Assembly: GCA_030323885.1 (NCBI GenBank)
Contig: CM059190.1
Coordinates: forward strand, 88,635,865 to 88,699,864
Source of the DNA: Branchipolynoe longqiensis
Taxonomy: Eukaryota > Annelida > Polychaeta > Phyllodocida > Polynoidae
Direction: 5' to 3'
Length of the DNA: 64,000 nt
A program made the position numbers and the translations under genes. Shown one piece after another: positions 10,432 to 20,920 of the stretch. Under the pieces are notes generated by a model. The model saw only the letters and a program-made list of their open reading frames with translations, was not told where the DNA came from and ran no database searches. How positions within the stretch are numbered: the stretch's first letter is position 1; each line of letters opens with the position of its first letter.

Positions 10432-10926
10432 CAGTGGTGGTGGGAGGAGCCGGGTAGGGGCAAGGGGAGCTTGTTTGTTACTCCAGGGTTCTGTGTCGAG
10501 GGGGTAATTAACACACTGAGGTGGGGTGGAAGAGGTGGGGGTGGGGACGGGTGAGGGTGTGAAGGACGGTGGGAGGAGGGATAGTTAACCTACTCCTGGT
10601 GGTGCAAGCGGTGGGGTGGGGGCGGGAGGGGAGTGAGATGCTCTATAAAGCACTGGTGGGTAGGTACCAGCCGATTGAGGCTGTCGCTGTAACTAATTAT
10701 GTGCATATAGAGAGTCCCAGCATGCCTGGTTTCATGTGAGCTGAGGCCATTGCATTAATAGGTCACCGACCACCTTCCTGCCACTGAGCATTTCCGGAGT
10801 CGGTGGTGGCAACAATCAGAACAGCACAATGTGCGAAATTAAACAAAATAAAACAACATGGGTAAATATATGATTACGTTTGTTATCTGTGTTCGCATTA
10901 TATTAATAAATTGCATACTTCACATA
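10432..10926. other. G-rich spacer, no gene
   Basis: It starts with a GGTGGTGGGAGGAG-type purine-rich block (to about 10640) and continues into ordinary AT-rich sequence. No coding evidence or family repeat was recognised. Confidence 0.4.
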
Positions 10927-11187
10927 TGAGACTGTCTCAAAAGGCGCTAAGCAATATTGGACAAAAATGTATCCATTGTAACGATCAACATACTATCTGC
11001 TTTTGCATTTGCACATGATAAACTGATTTGTTTTTTACATGGTGTTTCATAATCACAATAGAATACATATTGATTTGAAGCAAATGTCCTTGTGTTTTCA
11101 GTGTAACCGTTTCTGTGCGGTTTTGTGTGAATCGTTGCAATGGACCAAAAAAAAAGAAGAGTTATCACCTTTTGAGACAGGCTCATA
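10927..11187. mobile_element. Family H MITE
   Basis: Termini GAGACTGTCTCAAAAGG and, inverted, GAGCCTGTCTCAAAAGG form TIRs of about 17 bp, set in short TA-rich flanks (CATAT and ATATATAT). A close second copy is at 42841-43097. It resembles a TA-targeting mariner-type MITE, but no transposase is present. Confidence 0.65.
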
Positions 11188-11375
11188 TATATGTATTACA
11201 TATTAGATTATGTGAATATAAAAACTACTTTTCTTAATACGATTTCTTTTATTACTACTGACATATAGGCAGACTTGTGATAGTGTGCACTCCTGACGAC
11301 TTTATAGTGCTTCCCCACTGGGAAACCAGACCGCCGACACCATGATCTGTTTTCCCACCTAGTCATATTATCCTA

Positions 11376-11965
11376 ATGGGGCTGTCACACTACGACGCTT
11401 CTCGCCGACGACCCGTCAACGTGTGGTGTTTTTGGGCGATATTGGTGAAATATCGAGAAGCGCTGGTGGCACGTTATGGGCGCGTCGGTACACGTCGGTA
11501 CACTTTCTTTGACGTTGACGGTCGGCGGCGAAAGTCGGCGCGCGTTATTGGTCGCTGAATGTTTTGAACCTGTCAAAAACAACCCAACGACCGCCAGCAC
11601 GCGCAAATATATGGGTAAGGACGTTAGGCACGCGTCGCGCTGCGTTGGACGCGCCGGCATAACGTTATGGGAACGCTAGGAAGACGGCGCGCGCGCGGGA
11701 GGGTCGTTGCTCAGACGTTGCGGCAAACTGGGCCGTTTTTGTTTGACGCCCTAGCAACATTTAAGGTTAAATGAAGACGTCGCGCCAAACTTTTTTTTTT
11801 TTTCCCCAGCGCATTGACACACGTTGGCCGCGCGCGCATAACGCGCCGCGCTGACTCCGATCTTTTCCCCCAAACCGCCGAAAAGTTTGACGTTTCTCGA
11901 CGCGCAAAATAGTACTTTCAACGCTGACGGGTCGCCGAGAGAAGCGTCGTAGTGTGACAGGGCCA
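11376..11965. mobile_element. Family A MITE with a CGACG/GCGCGTCGG core
   Basis: Left end ATGGGGCTGTCACACTACGA and inverted right end TGGCCCTGTCACACTACGAC. The flanks are TA (left) and TG (right), consistent with one mutated copy of a TA duplication inside the SINE. The core is exceptionally CpG-rich and built from CGACG, CGTCGG and GCGCG words. Short open frames across it are compositional. Confidence 0.8.
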
Positions 11966-11978
11966 TGACACTGAGCTA

Positions 11979-12817
11979 AAGGCCCTGTCACACTACGACG
12001 TTTCTCACCAACGCGGGTCGACGCGCGCCGACGTGTTGGTTTCTTGGGCGAAACGTCGGTACACGTCCGGTACGTTACCGGCGCGTTACCGGCGCGTCGG
12101 TACACGTTGAGGGATAGCAACGTGTGAATCAACACGTCGGTGGCCGTCGGTGCGCATTGGGGCACGCCGATCGTTTTGTGCTTGCACAAAACTGTCGGCG
12201 CGCAGCGACGCGCTCCAACGGGTGGAAGGGCTCGTTAGGGACGCGTTTGCAACACGTCGAAACCCGTTGTCAGCGCGCCGGCGGAACGCTGGCATTGCGT
12301 TGAGCAACGTCACTTAACGTTGGCATTTTTTTCACAAAAATGCGACCGTTCCGTCAGCGCGTCCGTAACGTGCCATCGACGGGTAGTGGGCGCGCTATTG
12401 GCGTTGCTTCAGGGTTTCTCGGTGCATTGCCGGCGCGCCTTGACGCGTTGGCAGTGGGTGTGGACACGCTGCAGGTGCGTCCTAACGTGTTGCTGGCGGG
12501 TATGTACTACACGCTACTAACATGACACCAACGCGCTACTCCCACGCCGTCGGCGCGCCGTCGGAGCGCCGACAATGCGCCGATAACACGCTGATGGCAT
12601 GCTGGGAACCCGCTGGCAGGACGTTGACACTTTGTTCCGCCGCGCGTCGAAGCCCGTTGGCCGCGCGCTAATAACACACTATGATCACGCTACCAACACG
12701 CTGCCGCCTGTCCAACTACCCCGCAACATGCCGAAAAGTTTGACATTTCTCAACGGGTTGCAAATATTTTGCGAATTGCCGGCGCGCCGGGGTAAACGTT
12801 GTAGTGTGACAGGGCCA
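11979..12817. mobile_element. Family A MITE with a GCGCGCCGACG core
   Basis: Flanked by TA at 11977-11978 and 12818-12819. Left end AAGGCCCTGTCACACTACGA and inverted right end TGGCCCTGTCACACTACAAC. The core resembles that of the preceding element and is rich in ACGCG, GCGCGCCG and CGTCGG, but is longer (839 bp overall). The two copies are probably subfamily relatives. No coding capacity. Confidence 0.85.
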
Positions 12818-12948
12818 TAACCACTCCTTGCCTAGTAATACTGAGCACCAGGCTAGGTAATGACAAGTATCAATTTTGTAAGTCACTGGTTTGACTATGC
12901 TGATATTCGAACTCTGCACTCTTACCGATTAGGCCACCACACCCGATC

Positions 12949-13351
12949 TTAAAGTTGCCTAGTCCGATAAAAGCCAAGTTACTTCAAGGTCGCTTATAGC
13001 GATCAACCTTTTTCTTTTTTTCTTTTTTTTCTTTTCTTGAAGATTTATTCTGCCTATCATAGAAAAGTCTGAATAGACTTGTTTTCACCATTAGACAGTT
13101 TGTCGAAAGAAAGCCCGAGCCAACACTTTTACCGACCCAAGGGATTTTTAACCTCCCACACCACCTAGGCATGGTATGAGAGCAACTGGCCTTTGATGAC
13201 ACTGTGAGTTATACACAGTAGTGGAAATCCAAATTGGCAGAGATGGGGGCATGGGGAATCGAACCACCTACCTTCAGATTAGGAGTCTGACCTAATACAT
13301 TTATCTTAGAAAATGTTAGAAACTCAAAACCATCGGACAATGCGACTTTAA
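12949..13351. mobile_element. Family C MITE interrupted by a tRNA-SINE
   Basis: TTAA at 12949-12952 and at 13348-13351. Left end AGTTGCCTAGTCCGATAAAA, right end AAAACCATCGGACAATGCG. A minus-strand SINE (about 13006-13310) replaces the middle, and the usual central palindrome is missing. Confidence 0.7.
13006..13310 (-). repeat. Second tRNA-derived SINE family (SINE2)
   Basis: In reverse sense it has a tRNA-like head (GATTAGGAGTCTGACCTA, then a B-box-like GGGGAATCGAACCACC read on plus) and a body containing CTCCCACACCACCTAGGC and GAATAGACTTGTTTTCACC. The A-box end is truncated. Fuller copies are at 27445-27755 and 54660-54975. Confidence 0.7.
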
Positions 13352-13794
13352 GATAGCATTAATACAGCGTATGCCCAAATATATATTTGTGCACTTTGGT
13401 GGGTGGTTGGATAGTATGATGCTTTGAAATTTCTGCCATTGGGACGATGTCAATCATATACCAATGTATATGTGATGTTGGACATTTGATGCTACTTGGT
13501 CAATTCGATAGATAGAAATCAAATTAACCTTTCTAAAGAATAATATTTAGGTAAAAACTCTAGTGCCACAGACCTATGGCACTGATCCATTCCCAGAATG
13601 TTCAGACCCCAAACAGAAATACCTACCTACAGCCGTCAGATTCCAGGATTAGTAGGTCATCTCAGATCACATGGTCACAGTGAGATGACTATCTGGGTCA
13701 TAGCCACAGGACTTTTGTCGAAATTATTCTGGGTCCTTTCAGCTCACAACTAGCCATTTTTCATCAAAGTTACTCAGGGCTAATTAATATTAGG
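13352..13794. other. Unique stretch, no gene recognised
   Basis: About 440 bp without repeat-family matches. It contains a small hairpin (AGTGCCA and TGGCACT arms, 8-nt loop, near 13561). No splice-flanked reading frame of note was seen. Confidence 0.35.
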
Positions 13795-13870
13795 ATATAA
13801 TGGTCAATCTGAGCTATTTATCTCAAATATACCTAACAAATTCAAATGCCGGCGGACCATGCAACTTTAA
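13795..13870. repeat. Right-end fragment of a family C MITE
   Basis: It ends CGGACCATGCAACTTTAA, matching the right terminus and TTAA of family C. The left part is absent. Confidence 0.5.
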
Positions 13871-13894
13871 TATTCACACATTCTTGTCTGCCGC

Positions 13895-14130
13895 ACTAAC
13901 TCTTTCTCGCCCCGCCACGCCCCGCCCCGCCCAGCCCGCCCCCTCCCCGCCCCGCCCCGCTTCGCCCGGCCGTCCGGTCTTTCCACCGACTTCTCCCGCC
14001 CTTTCTTCCCGCGCCTTTTTTGCCAGCGCCCACTGCAGGCGTCTCCTGCAGACGGGGACCAGCGTGATGAATGGCCCGGGGACCCGGACGTCTCCCTGGC
14101 AATGGGGTGCAGCGCGGGGTGTTATGGGAA
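13895..14130. promoter_or_regulatory. GC-box-rich, CpG-rich patch; possible promoter
   Basis: Repeated CCCCGCCCC-type words (Sp1-like GC boxes) at about 13908-13970 are followed by mixed CpG-rich sequence to about 14130, in otherwise AT-rich surroundings. This could be a CpG-island promoter, but it could also be a simple repeat. No start codon, first exon or initiator could be tied to it. Open frames on both strands are explained by base composition. Confidence 0.25.
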
Positions 14131-14480
14131 GGTTGTTATCTCCTCCAGAGGTACAACTCTTCACCCATTGCTTTTCCATTATTCGCAAACAGAGGGCAGT
14201 AAGTGAGGTGGAGGTAAAAAGTGTTTTTATTAGATACCTACGTAGCCCTCAAGCCCCACTCAGGAACAGACAGACACGGTAATTTTCTCGCGGGTACAGA
14301 GTGCAGAAAAGAGTAATGAGTTTCACAAATTCATTGCAGAACATAGCCTGCAGGCAGGCCGAGCATCAAGTATCTGGAGATCAGTATGGGTATCGTGTAT
14401 CGTATCGTGAAAATAGGTCAATCAATTTGTAACATGTCAGAACATAACAGTGTCATATCGGTAATCAAACAGTGCAAATC

Positions 14481-15108
14481 AGTATGTGTACCAAGCGATT
14501 TGTTTCTAGGTGGTGTGGTTTTAGAGATATTTCACTTTTCCTGGATTTTCTGTATGAAGATTGCTCACCACCATTGACAATGGCTTGAGTTTGATGGTAC
14601 GCGCAGTGCACAACATTAGTTTTATTCAAAATTAATAGAAATCAAGAACACTAACCTTATGAATGTAATATTGTTGTGCCTCATCTGTAGTCCTGGGTGT
14701 AGTTCGCTCCAGGGCTGGGAAGGATGAGTCTAATTCCTAGTTTATAGGTTGTGTGGACATGTTGTCCATTCTCTAGAAGTCCAGCTACCTAGCCCCCCTT
14801 GGTCTACCCAGGGGTATTGGGCTAACTGCTCTTTATCACACGGGGCACTCATGCACCTAAGAGTCTTCTAGGCACAGCAGACTCGTGCCTATAAGAGTAC
14901 CTGGGGGAACCCCTGCCTCAGCCTGATTCAATACTGGGCCCTACCTAGGCCGCCACAATATAATCTTTTTATTAAAGATGTTTTTTATATGTGTACCAAG
15001 TGATTTGTTAATAGGTGGTGTGGTTTTAGAGATATTTCACTTTTTCTGTATTTTCTGTATGAAGATTGCTCACGACCATTGACAATGCCTTGAGTTTGAG
15101 TCTATGCA
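14481..15108. repeat. 115-bp direct repeat pair
   Basis: About 14481-14600 and 14990-15108 share TGTGTACCAAG, GATTTGTT, AGGTGGTGTGGTTTTAGAG and GAAGATTGCTCAC with few differences, separated by about 390 bp. It might be a segmental duplication or a decayed element with terminal repeats. No TSD or ORF was recognised. Confidence 0.6.
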
Positions 15109-15399
15109 CATGGCTGAACACGGCCCACGGCTGAAAACGCCACACCGGGACTGGCGGCGTTCCCAACCTAGCCAGCCCTCGTGTCACTCTCCCGCTTCTC
15201 CATACAGGTCTCCGAATTATTACTGAACTCTCTTGCACACTAAGTGTAGGCCTACCCCTTTATTCCTTCCTTGGCGGCATTTCAATGTTCACCCACTTGA
15301 ACAAACTGTGTGAAGTGTGGTATCAACGACAGAGAAGGATGAAACGACTGGTACGGAAGGCTGCAAGCGGGAAAGTGCGGGGAGGGAAGTAGAAAGGAG

Positions 15400-15740
15400 T
15401 GTTAGGAAAGTAGTGCGGTGTAAGGAAAGTAGTGCGATGTAAGAAAGGTAGTGCGGTGTAAGAAAAGTAGTGTGGTGTAAGAAAAGTAGTGCGGTGTAAG
15501 AAAAGTAGTTCGGTGTAAGAAAAGTAGTGCGGTGTAAGAAAAGTAGTGTGGTGTAAGAAAAGTAGTGCGGTGTAAGACAAGTAGTGCGGTGTAAGAAAAG
15601 TAGTGCAGTGTAAGAAAAGTAGTGTGGTGTAAGAAAAGTAGTGTGGTGTAAGAAAAGTAGTGCGGTGTAAGAAAAGTAGTGCGGTGTAAGAAAAGTAGTG
15701 TGGTGTAAGAAAAGTAGTGCAGTGTAAGAAAAGTAGGGCG
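15400..15740. repeat. 19-bp minisatellite
   Basis: About 17-18 tandem copies of a 19-bp unit, typical unit AAGAAAAGTAGTGCGGTGT, with mostly single-base variants. Because 19 is not a multiple of three, the minus-strand frame cycles through three peptides and gives a long false ORF. Confidence 0.9.
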
Positions 15741-16019
15741 GCTGGACGCGTTCGTAAATTATCCATGTTGACCAGCCAGCATGCGTAATGGGAACAGCAC
15801 ATGGATACGGGAGAACTGCTTAATGCTATAGGTAGCAGCTCTCTGTGGAAAAGGTCTTATCAGCTTATAGAGGATTTCCACCACCAATCCACTCTCTGCT
15901 GACAGTGGCAAGAAACTGCGCATGCTCCACGGAAAAGTCTTTCTACATCTCCCCTAATCCTTTACGCATGCCTCTATGACTACAGCAATTCCGGCCATGT
16001 GCAGAAACTTCGTTTCAGT

Positions 16020-17320
16020 GTAATGCTATTTTAAGGATCGCTATGGTGTCATTTCTTACTGAAAGAATGCCACACCAAGGATCGTTATGGTGTCATTTCT
16101 TCCTGAAACAGTGCTTTGCTAAGGATCGCTATGGTGTCATTTCTTATTGAAATAACGCTACACTAAGGATATATACGGTGTCATTTCTTACTGATAAAAT
16201 GCTGCACCAAGGATCATTATGGTGCCATTTCTTACTGAGAGAGTGCTATACTCAGGATCGCTATGGTGTCATTTCTGACTGAACTAATGCTATACTAAGG
16301 AGCACTATGGTGTCATTTCTTACTGAACTAACGCTATACTGAGGATATCTATGGTGTCATTTTTTACTGAAACAATGCCACACCAAGGATTGTTATGGTG
16401 CCATTTCTTACTGAAAGAGTGCTATACTAAGGATCGGTATGGTGTCATTTCCTACTGAACTAATGCTATTCTAAGGATCGCTATGGTGTAGTTCTTTCTG
16501 AAACATTGCTACACCAAGGATCTCTATGGTGTCATTTCTTACTGAAAGAATGTTATACTAAGGATCGCTATGATGTCATTTCTTACTGAAAGAATGCTAT
16601 ACTAAGGATCGCTATGGTATAATTTCTTACTGAAAGAATGCTATACTAAGGATCGCTATGGTGTCATTTCTTACTGAAAGAAGGGGATACTAAGGATCGA
16701 TATGGTGTCATTTCTTACTGAAGCAATGCTATATATAAAGGATCGCTATGGTGTCATTTCTTACTGAAAGAATGCTATACTAAGGATAGCTATTGTGTCA
16801 TTTCTTAATGAAAGAATGCTATATTAAGGATAGCTATGGTGTCCTTTCTTACTGAAAGAATGCTATTCTAAGGATCGCTATGGTGTCATTTCTTACTGAA
16901 CCAATGCTATGCAAAAGATCGTTATGGTGTCATTTCTTACTGAATCAATGCTATACAAAGGATCGCTATAGTGTCATTTCTTACTGAAACTATACTATGC
17001 AAAATATCGCTATGGTGTAATTTCATACTGACGCGATGCTATGCTAATGGCCGGTACACACCTACCGTTTGTGCGCGCACACCTCCCGTTTCGCGCACAA
17101 AAATCGCTAGGTGTGCGCCCCCCGCGCACACCTAGCGATTGCGATTCACGCATAAAACTAAGTTTTTAGTGCTAAAGGCGGCCGTTTACGATTGCGATTC
17201 GCGATTCGAAAAACGAATCGGCCCGTTTTCAGTTTTAAGCGGGTCAGGTCGAGTCGTAAACGGTAGGTGTGCACCGGCCATAAAGATGGCTCCGACGTTA
17301 TTTCTTACTCAAACACGAAC
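16020..17320. repeat. 44-bp minisatellite, about 23 copies
   Basis: The unit is about 44 bp and includes AAGGATCGCTATGGTGTC and TTTCTTACTGAAAGAATGC. Copies diverge most at the left end. A family E MITE (17047-17280) is inserted near the right end, and a last degenerate unit follows it (TTATTTCTTACTCAAAC). Confidence 0.9.
17047..17280. mobile_element. Family E MITE (234 bp)
   Basis: Flanked by TA at 17045-17046 and 17281-17282. Left end ATGGCCGGTACACACCTACC and inverted right end TGGCCGGTGCACACCTACC. The core repeats GCGATTCGCGATT-like words. It lies within a 44-bp tandem repeat unit, which lets the empty site be inferred. Its termini (ATGGCC then CACAC) recall family A. Confidence 0.8.
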
Positions 17321-17854
17321 TAACCATGAGCCAAGTACTGAAGTAGTTTCCCCATCTTCTTTAAATGCAGGATTTTGTGAATTAATTATTACAATAAAGC
17401 ATCCGTGCAAACACACCACACACACAAAGTGGATTGTTTGGACTTTAATTAATTTAATTTTGTATTTCACTGCCAACCGCTCAGGTATTGAAGGAACGTG
17501 GGCAGATTGGTGTCAGCGTCATGCTTCAGTGCACCCTGGTGGCGGATAGGGTTGAGAAGCTGCATCGATTGTTAATATCATTATCCATTATGGTTTAAAC
17601 ATTGCATAATCCAAACGGTTTGAGTTTCACTCTTTTTTTTTCACCATCAAGATTTTAATTTCAGAATCCCCAGTCCTTATATTTCTTTATCTCTCTTCAG
17701 ATCTTCTTGGTGCTTTCAGTGTATTATAAAATATAATGTGGGAATTCTTTATTAATGTTCTGAATGATAACAATAACCTGTTTCTAGCAATACAATTAAA
17801 TGCTGATTTTATTTGGCATATTCCATTGCCTGGCAGCTCTTAGGATGAACCGGA

Positions 17855-18025
17855 AATAATGGTCGACTAACTAGGGCGCCGGCTTCCGTGCAGAAGATCG
17901 TGCGTTCGATCCCCAACCGTGTCAATCCAGAGAGTTTGTCGCTAGCTTGCTAAGTACTCAACATTACTACTGGTGGATGACCTTAGATGTTGCCAGAACC
18001 TAAAACTCCAACAACCAACCAACCT
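17855..18025 (+). repeat. Degraded SINE with tRNA-like head
   Basis: TGGTCGACTAACTAGGGCGC (degenerate A box) and GCGTTCGATCCCC (B box) are followed by a short body ending GATGTTGCCAGAACCTAAAA, the MetaSINE-type 3' end. Most of the central domain is missing. Confidence 0.5.
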
Positions 18026-18130
18026 ATTCACACAACCAACCTATTCACAAAGTGTGTCATGGTGCCGACGGAACTGCATCCCAATATGGCAGCACTATAA
18101 CGTCACATTGACTATGCACTGGCACAAGTA

Positions 18131-18222
18131 GGTGCCCCTTGCGATGTGACATCAACTGCTCCTATTACGTATAACCCCAATAGGTGCCCCTCGTGATGTG
18201 ACATCAACTGCTCCTAGGATGC
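18131..18222. repeat. Tandem duplication of about 50 bp
   Basis: TAGGTGCCCCT followed by GATGTGACATCAACTGCTCC occurs twice in a row with two or three differences. Confidence 0.8.
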
Positions 18223-18526
18223 AAAACCCATATTACTCAATTATTCTTGTGATAATAAGATCATTCTTGTTTGCTTCGGGCACTTTGTCACGTGACACCC
18301 GTTGGTGCACTCACGTGACCTCTAGGGTACAGGAGCGTTGTAGTGGCCGTCTTATGATATCCCCAAACGCAAGCAGTGTGTGTGTTATACTCACATAACG
18401 ACGCATACTATTTATATAAAGCCAATCACAAGTATGATAGATAGACAGTCATGTATGTATGCACTCTATATTCTATTATAGGAATATAAACAAGGACACT
18501 ACAACTGATTAGTTCTCTTCTATATA

Positions 18527-18937
18527 CAGTCTACTCTGTCTATACCGGACACCTATGGGACTGGAGTAAGATGTTATTATAGAGAGAGATCCGTTATAGG
18601 CAGAAACTGACTGATGGAATGGGTTGAAACCAATGCTTTTCTTTTATACTTTTATACTATAATTTTATACTTAGACTTGAGGTGGCGACAAGAGGTGGCG
18701 ACATAGGCTCACCACCTCCAGAGGTGGCAACCAGAGGTGGCGACAGGAGAGGTTGTACCTACAGCACGTCGTTATTGACAGAGAATATTGATCAAATAGG
18801 TGAAAAACAGCATGTTGTCCGCATAAGACAGTTTTCCGTTATACACAGAGGTAAAGCTATTAAATTAAAGGGGTGCCGTGATGGGACCAGCACATTTTGC
18901 CGTTATTGACAGAGGCCGTTATTGACAGAGTAGACTG
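18527..18937. mobile_element. Pogo-like MITE (family D2)
   Basis: Flanked by TA on both sides. Termini CAGTCTACTCTGTCTATA and, inverted, CAGTCTACTCTGTCAATA. The CAGT...ACTG ends with TA target are those of pogo/Tigger-type elements. The interior holds several GAGGTGGCGAC-type short repeats (about 18680-18745) and has no transposase. Confidence 0.75.
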
Positions 18938-18960
18938 TACATGTAATAGTTATTACCTAC

Positions 18961-19077
18961 TGTCATATATGTAGTTGTACGAATGCCCCCAGCATAATAC
19001 CGGACGACGTCATGACTAGTGATTCTAAATAAAGTCAGTTACATTACAGGACTCACGGTGTTAACACGTCTTTTACA
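18961..19077 (+). repeat. 5' LTR (117 bp)
   Basis: Begins TGTCATATATGTAGTTGTAC and ends ACACGTCTTTTACA. It contains TGACTAGT and an AATAAA polyadenylation signal (CTAAATAAAG). It differs from the 3' LTR at five sites. Confidence 0.9.
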
Positions 19078-19095
19078 TGGTGTCAGATGTGGAGG
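19078..19095 (+). other. Primer-binding site
   Basis: TGGTGTCAGATGTGGAGG starts at the first base after the 5' LTR. TGG at its 5' end pairs with the CCA tail of a tRNA. The rest resembles leucine-tRNA-type binding sites of other retroelements, which is a recollection rather than a computed match. Confidence 0.7.
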
Positions 19096-19379
19096 CAATT
19101 GTGCTTTCAAGCCCATTGCTTCTGGTGGATACCGGGCATCAGTACCCCGGGCACCAACCAACATGAATTACAAGTTCATTGTACCAGGGTCAACACCCTG
19201 GTCACAGAGAAAGTAACAAGTATTTGAACTTCAAGTTGAAGTAGCTGCAGCACACCAGGCAGCCACTCCCCGGGCACCAACAGAAGTAGCACAGACTTTA
19301 ATGTGACAAGTGACAAGATAATGCACAGATGCCTGGAAAGATGGCACACCGATGCACGGATGCCTAGAGGCACAGACAC

Positions 19380-19690
19380 GGCTACACGGATGCAAAGAAG
19401 CACGGATGTACAGATCGTCGGCAGAAACGAACGGCTGTACTGAAAACAGCCGGAATGAAGACCCGCAGGATGTCACAACATTGCTTATAGTGCAGAAAAG
19501 ACAATGCAATGCACAGATGCCTGAGAAGATGGCAGACAGATGCACAGCTGCATAGAGGAACAGACATGGATGCACGGATGCCTAGAAGCAAGCATGGATG
19601 CACAGATCGTTGACAGAGACGAATGGCTGCAATGAAAACAGCGAGAATGAGGATGCGCAGGACGTCAGGCAAGCTAAGCAACAGGCAAGG
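19380..19690. repeat. Degenerate direct duplication inside the LTR element
   Basis: A segment around 19400-19475 (GTACAGATCGTCGGCAGAAA, then CGAACGGCTGTACTG) is repeated in diverged form around 19592-19670 (GCACAGATCGTTGACAGAGA, then CGAATGGCTGCAATG). Open frames here are not convincing genes. Confidence 0.7.
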
Positions 19691-19972
19691 CAACAAGATT
19701 CCTCGAGAAGTAAACACGGAGCGCTGGGAAGAAAGCACTGGATGCCAGGCCACTTGAGGCATGTGAAAAACATTAAATGTGACTTATCATGAGATGTGAA
19801 TTGCCATAAGATGGAATATGAGACAATACAAGGTAAAGAAACAATTATTTAAAATATATAATTATATCATTAACATCGACATGAAAATATAGGTATGCTG
19901 ATGTCCGAACACCCCCAGGACGCCGCAAGGCCACGTCATGAAAGAACGTAGTTCAGATCAGTGAATGCTACA

Positions 19973-20920
19973 AAGTAGCAGTACAATGATGACGTCACAC
20001 AGTTACTGTGAAGCAAAGAGTTTCCACAACAAACGCTCATATTAAGAAATGACATTAACAAGCTAGCTGAGTCTAGCGAAAACCATGCTTGCAGCGCATG
20101 TACATTAAATAAGTGATGCAGATCTAAAAAACAGTGATGCAATATATCTATTGTAATTTTAGAACAAGACATTTGACAGTTAATCAAGTGTGATGCTAGA
20201 ATAGCAGTACAACAATAACGTCACACATTTAATGTCAAACAAAGAATTTACAGAACACATTCACACATAAGAAATGACACATAAAGATAACTGAGTATAC
20301 ATTTTGTGTGTTTGTATAAATGATTTAAGTTGTCTTACATGTCATAGATGTTATCAAATAACTATTGACTCAATACTGTTATTTTTGTTAATGTTCACTG
20401 ATGCAATTGTAATAATTAAGCAAGTGACATGCTAGAAAAGCAGTTAAGAATAACATATCCTTAAGGTCACATAAAGAATGGACACAACACATGCAACCAT
20501 AAGAAACGACACATGAATCTAACTGAGTATACATTTTGTGTGTTGGTATAAATGATTTAAGTTGTCTTACATGTCATAGATTGTATCAAATGACTATTGA
20601 CACAATACTTATTTTATTAATGTTCACTGATGCAAGTGTGATAATTAAGCAAGTGACATGCTAGAAAAGCAGTACAATAAGAACGTCACATAGTTAAGGT
20701 CAAAAATAGAATGGACACAACACATGCACACATAAGAAACGACACATGAATCTAACTGAGTATGCATCATGTTTGTTTTGATAAACGCTTTAAAATTGTC
20801 TTACATGTCAAAGATGTTATCAATTAAATATCGATTCAATACTTTTATAAACAAAAGATATATAAACAACAACAAAATGTTCACTGATACAAGTGTTATA
20901 ATTAAGCATGACAAGTTAAT
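19973..20920. repeat. Four-unit array of about 232 bp inside the LTR element
   Basis: Units begin near 19973, 20203, 20440 and 20669 with AAGCAGTACAAT-like sequence. They share AACGTCACA, AAGAAACGACACATGAATC, TTAAGTTGTCTTACATGTCA and GTGACATGCTAGAAAAGCAG. The middle units are the closest to each other. Confidence 0.8.

Larger units (their letters stand above)
11262..12945 (-). repeat. MetaSINE-like SINE split by two family A elements
   Basis: SINE sequence is readable at 11262-11375 (ACTTGTGATAGTGTGCACTC to CATATTATCC), at 11966-11978 (TGACACTGAGCTA) and from 12820 onward (ACCACTCCTTGCC to a degraded tRNA-like head at about 12945). Joined in order these match a normal SINE, so both family A elements inserted into this one copy. 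Confidence 0.8.

Noticed and set aside
11376..12817. CpG-rich DNA as a CpG-island promoter
   Set aside because: It lies wholly inside two family A mobile elements; CpG content is a property of their core repeats.
13800..14282. 160-residue frame over the GC-rich patch, possible first exon
   Set aside because: Frames are open on both strands because of composition; no signal peptide, domain or clear splice donor could be supported.
15323..15802. 159-residue minus-strand frame with repeated FLHCTTFLTPHY-type peptide
   Set aside because: Direct product of the 19-bp tandem repeat, which cycles through three frames without stops.
17139..17549. 136-residue plus-strand frame
   Set aside because: Begins inside a family E MITE and runs into unrelated flank; no domain.
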